From: an uncultured Opitutaceae bacterium
GTDB lineage: Bacteria > Verrucomicrobiota > Verrucomicrobiia > Opitutales > Opitutaceae
Assembly: GCA_903952145.1 (NCBI GenBank)
Contig: CAJBES010000111.1
Location: forward strand, 1-37,257
Length of the DNA stretch: 37,257 nt
Direction: 5' to 3'
Shown: in pieces, positions 9,468-18,821 of the stretch
How positions within the stretch are numbered: the first letter of the stretch is position 1
Layout: each line of letters opens with the position of its first letter
Translations under genes and position numbers: made by a program
Notes under the pieces: model-generated
Seen by the model: only the letters and a program-made list of their open reading frames with translations
The model's database searches: none
Told to the model about the DNA's origin: nothing

Positions 9468-9504
9468 GGATATCACAGCGCTCCGGGTCCGAAGCGCAAT
9501 ATCC
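9468..9504. promoter_or_regulatory. long imperfect hairpin between surE and the propionate operon
   Basis: GGATAT (9468-9473) pairs with ATATCC (9499-9504). Inside it GCGCT (9478-9482) pairs with AGCGC (9493-9497), and CGG (9484-9486) pairs with CCG (9489-9491). That gives about 14 base pairs within 37 nt. It lies about 64 nt upstream of the 5S-type gene start (minus strand) and 163 nt upstream of surE (plus strand). It could be an operator, or a leader RNA hairpin of the propionate operon. The function is unknown; only the symmetry is seen. A consensus-like TTGACA occurs on the minus strand at 9566-9561, but no -10 box follows at 17 nt. Confidence 0.45.
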
Positions 9505-9666
9505 CTAGCCTATCAGCCGAGACTATAAGGTCGCGGCGGACCGTTCCTCTCACCGCTTTTTGTCAACCCCTGCGCATGCCTTGGCCCAACCCACCCGGGA
9601 ACTGTGGCGGGGGAAACAGGAATTGGAGGTTGCCACGTCGGGGAGCTTGGCCAGCGCTAGTGACCA

Positions 9667-10467
9667 ATGAAACTGCTGGTCACCAACGACGACGGCATCG
9701 GTTCCCTTTTTCTGCACGAGCTCATCCGCGCCCTGCAAGCCGCCGGTCACGAACTCTTCGTGGTCGCGCCCGTCACCGAGCAGAGCTGGACCGGCGCCTC
9801 GAAGACCCGCCACCGCCCCGTCAAGTCCGGCGCTGTGGACCGCGGCTTCGGCTGCCCTACCTGGATGGTCGACGGCACGCCGTCCGATTGCGTCAACATC
9901 GCCCTCGCCCACCTGTTGCCCGCCGTGCCGGGCACGCCCGTGGTCGCAGGCGTCGTCAGCGGCATCAACATGGGCTTCAACTGCTCGCTCGGCTTCATCC
10001 TCGCCAGCGGCACGGTCGCCGGCGCCTGGGAGGGCGCGCTGCACGGCCTGCCCGCGATGGCCGTGTCGCAGGATGTCTCCGCCGATGTTTACGAACATCT
10101 CAAGGAACGCGGCGGCGCCCCCGACGGCGATCTGCTCGCCACCCTCAAGGTCTCAGCCGCCCACGCCGCGCGCCTCGCCCCGAGGCTCTTCGCCGCCACG
10201 CCACTCAACAGCTTCACGGTGCACAACCTCAATTTCCCCCACCCCTGCTTCGCCGACACTGCCGTGCACCGCACCGTCCCGGCCCAGGTGCATGTGCCCG
10301 GCCTGTTCAGCCCCGCGGCCGACGACGGTTCGCACCGCCTGCTCTGGGGCAACATCAACGATGTTTCCCCCGCCGCGCCGCTCACGGACATCAAGTGCCT
10401 CGAACAGGGTCTCATCAGCCACACCGTCCTCGACTACCGGAAACTCGGGCACGGTGAAAAGGCGTAA
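9667..10467 (+). CDS. surE: 5'/3'-nucleotidase SurE
   Basis: This 266-residue protein begins with the SurE signature MKLLVTNDDGIGS, where the paired Asp residues bind the divalent metal. It continues with the Ser-containing loop APVTEQSWTGAS, the segment VDGTPSDCVNIAL and the metal-binding Asn loop VSGINMGFN. Length and motif order match SurE, a cytosolic phosphatase acting on nucleoside monophosphates. It is a single gene, divergent from the propionate operon and convergent with the phospholipase gene. No clear Shine-Dalgarno is visible upstream of the ATG, but the start is fixed by the N-terminal motif. Confidence 0.95.
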   Translation: MKLLVTNDDGIGSLFLHELIRALQAAGHELFVVAPVTEQSWTGASKTRHRPVKSGAVDRGFGCPTWMVDGTPSDCVNIALAHLLPAVPGTPVVAGVVSGINMGFNCSLGFILASGTVAGAWEGALHGLPAMAVSQDVSADVYEHLKERGGAPDGDLLATLKVSAAHAARLAPRLFAATPLNSFTVHNLNFPHPCFADTAVHRTVPAQVHVPGLFSPAADDGSHRLLWGNINDVSPAAPLTDIKCLEQGLISHTVLDYRKLGHGEKA

Positions 10468-10530
10468 GGTATAAGCAGTAAGGGAGCGGACCGACCATCC
10501 GGTTTCCGGTATCCCACCTCCGCAATCGCC

Positions 10531-11721
10531 TCACCGCACCAGTGAGAATCCGGCCCGGAGCGCAGAACTGCGCACATTGTAATCGAGCAGACTCTCCCCG
10601 TAGCCGTCCCAGTATTGGATCTGGAAGTAGGTGGCAAAATCCAGCAGGAAGTCCGCCTTCAACGGAAGGGTCAGATCCGCCTGCAAACTCCCTTTGCGTC
10701 CGCCACGTCCGAGCCGGCCGGTCAACATGAGGGCGTATCCGTCGTTGCGACCTAACCCAGCCATGAATTCCACGTTGCCCCGGTAGTCCTTGAGATCGGG
10801 ATTGTCGTTGAGATCCGCGAGATAGGCATGGAAACGGGGTGCCAGGATCAGACTCCAGCTGTTCAGGTTGCCGAAAATCACGCCGGGACGGAAGTAGACG
10901 GTGTTTAGACTGCGGGAACCCCCGGTTGTGAGGCCGTTCGATTCGTGCTTCAGGCCGATCTGATAGCCCATCCAGTGCATGCCGCCAGAAAGATCCCCGT
11001 CCAAAACGGACTGCGATTCAAACATCAGCTCCGGCATGTAGCTGGTGTCGTAGAACGGGCTGGAATACGCATCGATGTTCCATAACGAGCGCTGGGTGTA
11101 GCCAAAATAAAGCCGGCGCAATGCCGGCACTTTTTCCCCCAGTTCGCCGGTTGCGCCTAGGATCCGGTATTTGAAACTGAACTGGAACTTCGCCGCCTGC
11201 GACCCTTCGCCGTAGATGAAATAGATCGGCTCGTGGGCACTGAACCTCCCGGCAAAGGTGCGGTGGATCGCCGCCTCCGCGGTCTTCGGCGGCACGAAGT
11301 TACTCAGCGGGGCCGTCATCGGCGCGCCCTGCCTCAGATCGGCGCGGGCCTCGATCGCCACCTTAGCGACAACCGGCTCGTTGATCTCCAGCACCAAGGC
11401 TCCGCCGGCCCGGGGCGGCAGCGTCACCACATATTCCCGCACCGCGAAACCACCCGCCGCCACCACCACCGGTCCGCCCGAGGCCAGGGCCTTGAGTTCG
11501 ACCGGCCAGCAGTTCACCGGATCACAGATCGTGGCCTTGAGCACCGCGGGAGGAGTGAGCGAGCGCACGACGGCTTCCGGATTAAGGATGAGCAGGTTTA
11601 GCTTCAGCTCCGCGCCCATGGCCACGGCTTCGGGTGGAGCCACGAGATTGAACCCGATCCCGTGGGCGCTGGTCGCGAATCCCAGCCCCGCAACGGCAAA
11701 TAGCGCACGGATAAAATTCAT
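10531..11721 (-). CDS. outer-membrane phospholipase A (OMPLA/PldA family) with an N-terminal extra domain
   Basis: This protein has 396 residues when started at the ATG at 11721, which gives a signal peptide (about residues 1-20, ending near SAHG). The C-terminal 240 residues form the OMPLA barrel. The catalytic triad is readable as H259, S261 and N273 in LKHESNG...SRSLN, with the same spacing as E. coli His142, Ser144 and Asn156. The segment SLWNIDAYSSPFYDTSY, with nearby acidic residues, also matches the family. Homologues such as E. coli PldA have about 290 residues. Here about 120 extra residues after the signal peptide look like a beta-rich Ig-like domain. It hydrolyses outer-membrane phospholipids, usually as a calcium-dependent dimer. 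An in-frame start at 11757 is possible but would spoil the signal peptide. Confidence 0.9.
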   Translation of the reverse strand: MNFIRALFAVAGLGFATSAHGIGFNLVAPPEAVAMGAELKLNLLILNPEAVVRSLTPPAVLKATICDPVNCWPVELKALASGGPVVVAAGGFAVREYVVTLPPRAGGALVLEINEPVVAKVAIEARADLRQGAPMTAPLSNFVPPKTAEAAIHRTFAGRFSAHEPIYFIYGEGSQAAKFQFSFKYRILGATGELGEKVPALRRLYFGYTQRSLWNIDAYSSPFYDTSYMPELMFESQSVLDGDLSGGMHWMGYQIGLKHESNGLTTGGSRSLNTVYFRPGVIFGNLNSWSLILAPRFHAYLADLNDNPDLKDYRGNVEFMAGLGRNDGYALMLTGRLGRGGRKGSLQADLTLPLKADFLLDFATYFQIQYWDGYGESLLDYNVRSSALRAGFSLVR

Positions 11722-11894
11722 CCCAACATCATCCAAGAGAAACCATCCAATTGCCAAGTCTGAGAATAAGCCGGCCGGAAGGTTTGAGCTGGAGATAGTT
11801 TTCCAATTTGTAGAGGCGCTTTGTTTGAGTCATCTGAAATCAGCCCGTTGCGCCTTCCCCTCGTAGTTTCGAAAAATCAGCCTCATCTGGCCCC

Positions 11895-12902
11895 ATGATC
11901 AATAATCATCAACCGCCGGCCGGTGCACCCACCCATGCCCAAAAGGTCTGGATGCAGTTGGGCTACGGCATGTTCATCCATTTCGGGCCCAATACCTTCA
12001 CCAATCAAGGCTTGGGCGATGGCACTTTCCCGGCTGCCTCCTTTGAGCCACGCCAATTGGATATTGCCCAGTGGGCCGGTGTCGCTGCGGAAGCCGGCAT
12101 GAAATACGCCGTTCTCACCACCAAGCATCACGACGGATTCTGCCTGTGGCCAACGCGCCATACACCGTATTCCGTCGCGCATTCGCCAAGGCGTCCGGAC
12201 ATTGTTCGCCTTTTCGTCGAGGAGTTTCGCAAGGCCGGGCTTCAAGTCGGACTCTACTACTCACTCTGGGATCGTAATTATCCGCATTATGCCAACGACG
12301 AGGTTTACGCGCAGTTCATGCGCGCCCAGATTGGCGAATTGCTTTCCGACTACGGTCCGATCGTTGAAATGTGGTTCGATGGCGCCTGGGACAAGGATCA
12401 TCCGCTGGGAACGCCTTGGTATGATCCGGCCTGGGCTACCGATCCGAGCCCCGGCTACACCCCCGGCATTCGCTGGCAATGGCAGCAGCTCTACGAGTGG
12501 ATTCACCACCTGCAACCGGATTGTCTGGTGCTGAACAACTCCAGCAGCAACCGACCCGGCGAAATCCGCTATCATCCCGTGGATGTGCGCACGGCCGAGC
12601 ACTTCAATTTCGTCTGGCAGGAAAAAGTGTGTGAGCCGAATTACAACACGACCTGGCGGGATGACCAAGGCCAAACCCGATACCTGCCCCTTGAGTTCTG
12701 TGCCAGCCTTGCCCGGAACTGGTTCTGGCAGAACTCAGGTGGCGAAATACATCCCACAGTCGCCACCATCTGCGACTGGCACCGAACCGCACGCGACCAC
12801 GGGGCCAATTTGCTCCTCAACGTCGGACCGGATAAAGAAGGACGGGTGCCCCAATACAACGCCGACTTTCTGCTTTCAGCCCGCCGCTCAGGCGGTTTTT
12901 GA
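11895..12902 (+). CDS. GH29 family alpha-L-fucosidase-like glycoside hydrolase
   Basis: This 335-residue protein is a single GH29 (beta/alpha)8 catalytic domain. Visible are the N-terminal GYGMFIHFGPNTF, the segment YAVLTTKHHDGFCLW with the active-site His pair, the predicted nucleophile Asp in VEMWFDGAWD (about residue 163) and LLLNVGPDKEGRVPQYN near the end. No signal peptide is seen, so it is probably cytoplasmic. It lacks the C-terminal beta-sandwich common in GH29 enzymes and stops abruptly after the catalytic domain (SARRSGGF), so a small 3' truncation or frameshift is possible. Its base composition appears less GC-rich than its neighbours. The substrate could be alpha-L-fucosides or related sugars; GH29-like proteins of this short form are poorly characterised. 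Confidence 0.82.
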   Translation: MINNHQPPAGAPTHAQKVWMQLGYGMFIHFGPNTFTNQGLGDGTFPAASFEPRQLDIAQWAGVAAEAGMKYAVLTTKHHDGFCLWPTRHTPYSVAHSPRRPDIVRLFVEEFRKAGLQVGLYYSLWDRNYPHYANDEVYAQFMRAQIGELLSDYGPIVEMWFDGAWDKDHPLGTPWYDPAWATDPSPGYTPGIRWQWQQLYEWIHHLQPDCLVLNNSSSNRPGEIRYHPVDVRTAEHFNFVWQEKVCEPNYNTTWRDDQGQTRYLPLEFCASLARNWFWQNSGGEIHPTVATICDWHRTARDHGANLLLNVGPDKEGRVPQYNADFLLSARRSGGF

Positions 12903-13104
12903 AGGCCGAGTCCACCTGTAAAACCTACAACTTATTTCGTAGCCAGGACAGACGCGCAAGGCGGTGAATTTTCATACCGCCAATCACCGCTCATGATCGC
13001 TGATTCGGATGGGCGCAGATTAGCGGTTTCATCGTGCTTTTCACCCAACCTCACTGCCAATCCAAAACTGGTATATTCCGCCAATTGTGCTTTGTTCGCT
13101 GCCC

Positions 13105-14082
<978 letters not shown>

Positions 14083-14213
14083 GCCCATCGCCACCGGGGT
14101 GAGCGCCCCTGGCCTGGCCGAAGCCGGGATCCATTTCACAGCCTCCACCCAACATCATGTGGTGAGTTACAGATTAGGCAGCCAGGACTCCTCTTCCCGC
14201 CGCAGGCAGGTCG

Positions 14214-15062
14214 CTACTGCCCCAGCGGCCAGCGCCAGTCTGCGCCGACCAGCCCCGCCAGCAGCGTGTTGAGCGTCGCCGCACACTGACCGGCCGCCAC
14301 GCGCAACGCTTCCGCGCTGCCGTCCCCTGCCACGGCCAGCCCGGCCAACTCCGCCGCCGGGTGCGTGCGCTCCAGCCGCCGGCCGTCCGGGAACGAGCGC
14401 TCGCCACGTCGCAGCCTCAATTCGTGCGCCAGCTGCAGGTTCACCTCGCCGAGGCCGCGGTGCAGCATCCGGCGCGCCGCGACCAGTTCGCCGCGCGCCA
14501 CCTTGCGCTGCAGCCACAAGTAGTCGCAGACAAATCCCTGGGCCAGCCGTAGCGCGTCGGCGTTGTCCAAGCGCGGATCGGGCACTTCCGCCACCACCTT
14601 CCGGTAAAACGTCTCCCAACCGGCCGCCCCGTGCAGAAAACGATACCCCGGTCGGAGGACGACCGCTAGGTCGCCCAACGCCCGCCGCAGCTCCGCTGAC
14701 TGGCGGTGCAGCCCCAGCGACATCGCCACCTGGGCCAGTTGCAGCCGCCAGGCCGGCAGCACCACCAGGTCCAGTTCCATCCCCTGAAAAACCGCCGAGA
14801 TTTTTCGCGCAGTGCCGAGCACGCCCAACCGGTCGACATAGGCCAGCGGCGCCCCGGCACCGAGCGCCGCGGTCCAGGCGGGTTGTGTGAAAACTCCGGG
14901 CTGCGACGTGATGACGTGAAAATCCCAATCCGACTCCGCGTCCGCCTGCCCGAGGTCGTCTTCCGCCGGTCGCGCGCGCGAGCCGATGAGGACCACGGCC
15001 TTGACCGCGGCCCCGCGGGCCGCCCACGCCGCCAGGTTTTGGGCCGGGTCCGCCATGTTCAC
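14214..15062 (-). CDS. nucleotidyltransferase-fold protein (aminoglycoside adenylyltransferase-like)
   Basis: This 282-residue protein has the Pol-beta-type nucleotidyltransferase signature VVLIGSRARP followed by ESDWDFHV (G-S-x-A-R ... S-D-x-D), with a later acidic position in GMELDLVVLP. The C-terminal half is helical (about residues 130-260), as in aminoglycoside 6-adenylyltransferases and related enzymes. The substrate is unknown; modification of a small molecule or protein by NMP transfer is the family expectation. The GTG at 15062 overlaps the stop of the preceding kinase-like gene (GTGA), suggesting translational coupling; an ATG at 15056 is the alternative start. It is the last gene of the signalling operon. 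Confidence 0.75.
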   Translation of the reverse strand: MNMADPAQNLAAWAARGAAVKAVVLIGSRARPAEDDLGQADAESDWDFHVITSQPGVFTQPAWTAALGAGAPLAYVDRLGVLGTARKISAVFQGMELDLVVLPAWRLQLAQVAMSLGLHRQSAELRRALGDLAVVLRPGYRFLHGAAGWETFYRKVVAEVPDPRLDNADALRLAQGFVCDYLWLQRKVARGELVAARRMLHRGLGEVNLQLAHELRLRRGERSFPDGRRLERTHPAAELAGLAVAGDGSAEALRVAAGQCAATLNTLLAGLVGADWRWPLGQ

Positions 15063-16837
15063 AAGCGGCGCAACGAAACGAGGATCTCCGTGCCCTCCAT
15101 GCCCGGCCCGGAATGAATCTCCCCGTGGTGCAGACGGATGATCTCCTTCGCCAGAAAGACCGCGATCCGGCCATGGTTGGGCACCGCCCCTGCCACGGGC
15201 TCGGGTAATATGCCTTCCAACTCGAGGTTCTTTCCTTTCACGGAAATCAGCGCCGTCAGCTCGCTGCCCTCGCCGGTCGAGCGCAGTTGCAGCGTCATTT
15301 CCCCCGGTCCCTGCGCGGGGCGGTTTTCCGCCAACGTTTCGATGAGCGAGGTCAACGCAAACTCCAGCAGCCCCGCCGCCACCACCAGGCGGACGGCATT
15401 GGGCCCCATTTCCACCTCGACCTGGGTCGCGGCGCCGAGCGTCTTGACGAACTCGCGCAGGTCCACCGCCGCCGGCTCCGCTTCATCGAGCGTCTGCATG
15501 AGGCCGAGGCGCTGGTTCAGCGCCTCGAGTTTGGCAATGTCGGCCTTGAGATTTTCGATCAGCGCCGGGGGTGCCTTGCCGACGGGAGCCTGGCGGAAGG
15601 TCGCCAGCGACACCAGCGCATTGCCCAGCTCATGGCTGAGGGTCAGCGCGAGTTCGCGCAGCAGGCCGCGCCGCTCGGCGCGGCGGCGGACGGCGGCGTC
15701 GTGCACTTCCGCGCTCGCCTCCTGCCAGAAAGCCCATACGCCGCCCGTTTCCGCAATCAGCCCGGCGCCCGCCCGGAAGGGTTGCTCCGCCGATGATGCC
15801 GCCCGGCAAACCTGCCGCGTCCGTCGCACCTGGCCGATGAGGTCGCGCACCACCAGGGGCACGTGCCGCGGCACCTCCTCGTCCGCCGCGAGCACCAGCG
15901 TGTTCGGCAGATATTTGGCCCCGAGGCCGGTCTGCTCGGCCAGCAGGTTGAGCCGGCCCAGTTGCGCCGCCTTGGCCAGAACATGCCGCAACAGCCGGGC
16001 GAAAAACACCGCGCGCGTGTGGTCGTTTTCATCATAGGCCTGGCCGTCGTCGCGCACGCCGAGGGCAATCAATCCGAGCAGGCGGCCGTTGTCATGCACC
16101 GGTACCAACAGCCGCGCGCCCCAGAGCGCAAGACGGTTGCGCACGGCCAGTTCCGCCACGGGATCCGCCGGGCCGTCCCAATTGGCCCCGTCGATCACCA
16201 CCGGGTGGCGCTCAAGGTAGGCCACCAGCGGGTCGTCCGGCTCCAAGCGGGACGTCCCGCGGTCGGCGCGGAAACCGTCGGCCTCGCGCAGGAAGAAAAC
16301 CGCGTGCGAAGCCCGCAGCAGGTGCCGGGAGGCCCGGCGAAACTCCGCGATCAGCCGGTCCCGGGAGTCGAGGTTCTCCACCGCGGCCTCGAGAAAATCC
16401 CACAGCTCCGCGTTGTCACCGCCCGGGGGCGGCCGGCTGGGCGCCCGCCCGGGCTCGCCGCGCCGGCTTTTCTCCAGCATCAGATCCAGCATCGCCTGCT
16501 TCTCCGCCAGCTCCTCCACCAGCGGAAGGATCTCCCGCAGCCGGCAAATGCTGTCCTCGTAGGCCAGGTAGGCCCGGGCCCGGCCTGCAAGCTTGGCCTG
16601 CTCAAAGGGCAGGCTGCGCGGTTCGCCCACGTAAATCGTCGGGCACCGGGTCAGCGAGCCCGGCAGCGTCGCCTCCGCCGCGGCGTCCAGCACGACCACG
16701 GCGGAAAACCCCGGCTGGGTGCCGCCCGAAAAAGTGTCCGGCAACAGCCGCAGCGCCGCCCGTCCTGGCAGCAGTTGACGCTCCCACGCCGCAGCCAGAG
16801 CATCGTCCGCGGTGGCGAGGATTATGAGGCTTGGCAT
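15059..16837 (-). CDS. receiver-like/GAF protein with a degenerate histidine-kinase core
   Basis: This 592-residue protein has no transmembrane segment. The first 110 residues look like a receiver-type alpha/beta domain without a clear phospho-acceptor Asp motif. A GAF-like domain spans about 150-310, then a HisKA-like helix pair with H402 in LTLSHELGNALVSL, then a poorly conserved ATPase-like region. The N-box position reads FALTSLIETLAEN without the canonical Asn, the DxGxG box is absent, and the G2 box is replaced by GRIAVFLAKEIIRLHHG. The ATP-binding site is therefore probably lost while the phospho-acceptor-like His remains. It could act as a phosphotransfer or partner protein for the sensor kinase encoded just upstream. 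Its start overlaps that gene's end by 16 nt. Confidence 0.72.
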   Translation of the reverse strand: MPSLIILATADDALAAAWERQLLPGRAALRLLPDTFSGGTQPGFSAVVVLDAAAEATLPGSLTRCPTIYVGEPRSLPFEQAKLAGRARAYLAYEDSICRLREILPLVEELAEKQAMLDLMLEKSRRGEPGRAPSRPPPGGDNAELWDFLEAAVENLDSRDRLIAEFRRASRHLLRASHAVFFLREADGFRADRGTSRLEPDDPLVAYLERHPVVIDGANWDGPADPVAELAVRNRLALWGARLLVPVHDNGRLLGLIALGVRDDGQAYDENDHTRAVFFARLLRHVLAKAAQLGRLNLLAEQTGLGAKYLPNTLVLAADEEVPRHVPLVVRDLIGQVRRTRQVCRAASSAEQPFRAGAGLIAETGGVWAFWQEASAEVHDAAVRRRAERRGLLRELALTLSHELGNALVSLATFRQAPVGKAPPALIENLKADIAKLEALNQRLGLMQTLDEAEPAAVDLREFVKTLGAATQVEVEMGPNAVRLVVAAGLLEFALTSLIETLAENRPAQGPGEMTLQLRSTGEGSELTALISVKGKNLELEGILPEPVAGAVPNHGRIAVFLAKEIIRLHHGEIHSGPGMEGTEILVSLRRL

Positions 16838-18821
16838 GGAAAATTAACGCGGAAGGTGGCGCCGCGACCGGGCACCGGGGGATCCACGGTGATGGTCGCC
16901 TTGAGTTCTGTCAGAATGTCCCGACATATCGCCAATCCAAGTCCAAATCCCGTGGATTTGGTGGATTGAAAGGGCTGGAAAAGCCGCGGAATGATTTCCG
17001 GATCGATGCCCGCGCCGCTGTCCTCCACGACCACCTCAATACCGCCGCCGTGGTTGCGCGTGGAGACACGGACCCAGTGCTCACCCTCGCGGGTTTCGAC
17101 CGCCTGCAGCGCGTTGAAACAGAGATTGAGCAGCACCTGCTTCGCGGCGGTGGCGTCGGTGCACACCCGGTCTGGGCTGGCCAGCAGGTCGGTGATGATG
17201 CGGATGTGCCGGTCAGCGGCCTTGGCGGCCACGAGCTCGAGGCTGGCGAGCAACACGGGGTGCAGGTCGACCTCGCCGGCCGTGTAGACGCGGGGCGTCG
17301 CCAGGTCGAGCAACTGCTCCGTGAGCCGGTCGATGCGCGCGACCTCGTCGCCGATCAGGTGGAAGAATTTTTCCCGGAAGGCGGCGTCCTGGTAGTGGTG
17401 GGGCAGCAGTTGCACAAAGGTCTTGATCGTCACCAGCGGGTTGCGGATTTCGTGGGCCAGACTCGCGCCCAGCAGGCCCACGGTCGCCAGCTGCTCGGCG
17501 TGCTGCGCTTTCACCGAGTAGTGCGACCGCTCCAGTGCGCTCTCGACGATCGCCGCCAGTTCGACGAGTTGCGCCACTTGCGGGTAGGTGAAGGGCCGCC
17601 GCGTCTCGGGCACGCCCACCGCCAGCACCACGTTCAGCCCCTGGCTGCCACATACCGCGATGACCCCGAGCTGCTCGCGCGCCATGAATTTCTGCAGCTC
17701 GAGCTCGGCACCGTCGAGCTTCTGCCGCGCCAGCCGCTCGGGCGTCACCAGCGCAGCCGGCCGAGCGCCTGCGCCACCGGTCCGTCCAACGGCAGCTCCA
17801 CCCCCCCGCCGCACAGCCGGCCCTGCGCACTGGTCAGGATCACGGCGTGGTCCGTCTTGGCCCAACTCTTGAGCAGCAGCACAAAAGCCTCCTCCAGGCG
17901 CTCGGGCCGGGACTCGCGCCGCGCCGCCTCGAACGCGGCCCGGCGCGTATCCTCGCCCTGCAGCTCGAGGTCGAAGACCTGCCGGAACCATGGCCCCGCC
18001 TCGGCCGCGAACCACAGCGCCAGCCCGATCGCGATGAAAAACGCCAGCGGCTGCGGCACCAGCATGACGAGCAGCTCGTTCGCCGCCCACACGAAGAGCG
18101 CCACCGCCAGCGTGAGACAGAACTTCTGGAGGCCAAGGTAGAGCATGTGCCGGGCGTCGAACACGCGCGTCGTAAGCATCGCCCAGGCTGTGGCGCCGTA
18201 GAAGGTCAGCACCACCACCGGCTGCAGGGAGATGTAGCTGTTGTTGTGCGTGACGGCATTGGTCACCATGAGGCCGATGACAGTGAAGCAGGCCGCACAA
18301 CCGCCGAGCAGCAGCACATGCAGTTCCAACCGTTGCACGCCGCCGGTGGCCCGCGACTGGAGCAACGTCTGCACCGACAGCCAAAAATAGAGCGCCAGCA
18401 CGCCGGCGATATAGGCATAGTAGCCCCAGCCGTAGACGCGCGCGTCCCCCGTCGAGTGTCCGGGGATGAACCACGGGGTGAAGCACAGCCACGCCAGGAC
18501 CGCGCCGCCCAGCCCCCAAACCCACCAGTGCCGCAGCCTCCAGAAGCCCGGGGTGCACCGCACACTTTCCTTCAATATCCACAGGTGCGCCGGCAGGAAC
18601 GCCCCCACCGCCGAAGCCATGCGCAGCCAGTAAAGTCCGTCCGCGCTGAACAAAGCCAGCTCCAGGCAGGTGAGCCAGACGGCCACCTGCAGTGAGCCCG
18701 TGAAGAAGACCCGGTTGATCACCCGCGCGGGGTTGGCCCAGAGCGCAAACGCGCCCAAGGCCACGGCCGCGAGGGCAGCCAGCACGGCGGGGTTCAGAAT
18801 TACTTGCTCAGCACCAAGCAT
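16822..18821 (-). CDS. membrane sensor histidine kinase (7TM-type, GAF, HisKA, HATPase), interrupted by one frameshift
   Basis: The gene is read in two frames. The 5' part (18821 down to a TGA at 17745) encodes about eight transmembrane helices in residues 1-275 and the start of a GAF domain. The 3' part (to 16822) continues the GAF domain and encodes a complete kinase core: H-box LAHEIRNPLV, N-box LNLCFNALQAV, G1 EDSGAGID and G2 GFGLGLAI. The frames meet at about 17757-17765 in a CTCGGCCGGCTG stretch; one added base there restores a single protein of about 666 residues. The architecture resembles PrsK-type kinases, but I cannot prove that relation. The start overlaps the ketosynthase-like gene by 22 nt. 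The break may be a sequencing or assembly error, or a real mutation. Confidence 0.78.

Noticed and set aside
9405-9666. Cobalamin riboswitch upstream of the B12-dependent mutase operon
   Set aside because: I looked for the B12-box core (GCCACTG-type) on the minus strand and a long paired leader and did not find them; only the small hairpin at 9468-9504 is present.
12903-13104. Possible dispersed repeat with GATCGCTGATTCGGATGGGC-like sequence
   Set aside because: It recalls short repeats seen in some Planctomycetes and Verrucomicrobia, but there is no second copy in the window to compare.
16822-18582. A single 586-codon gene starting at 18582
   Set aside because: Only its last 310 codons are protein-like. 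The first part is an out-of-frame reading of the membrane domain encoded in the frame starting at 18821; a frameshift explains both.
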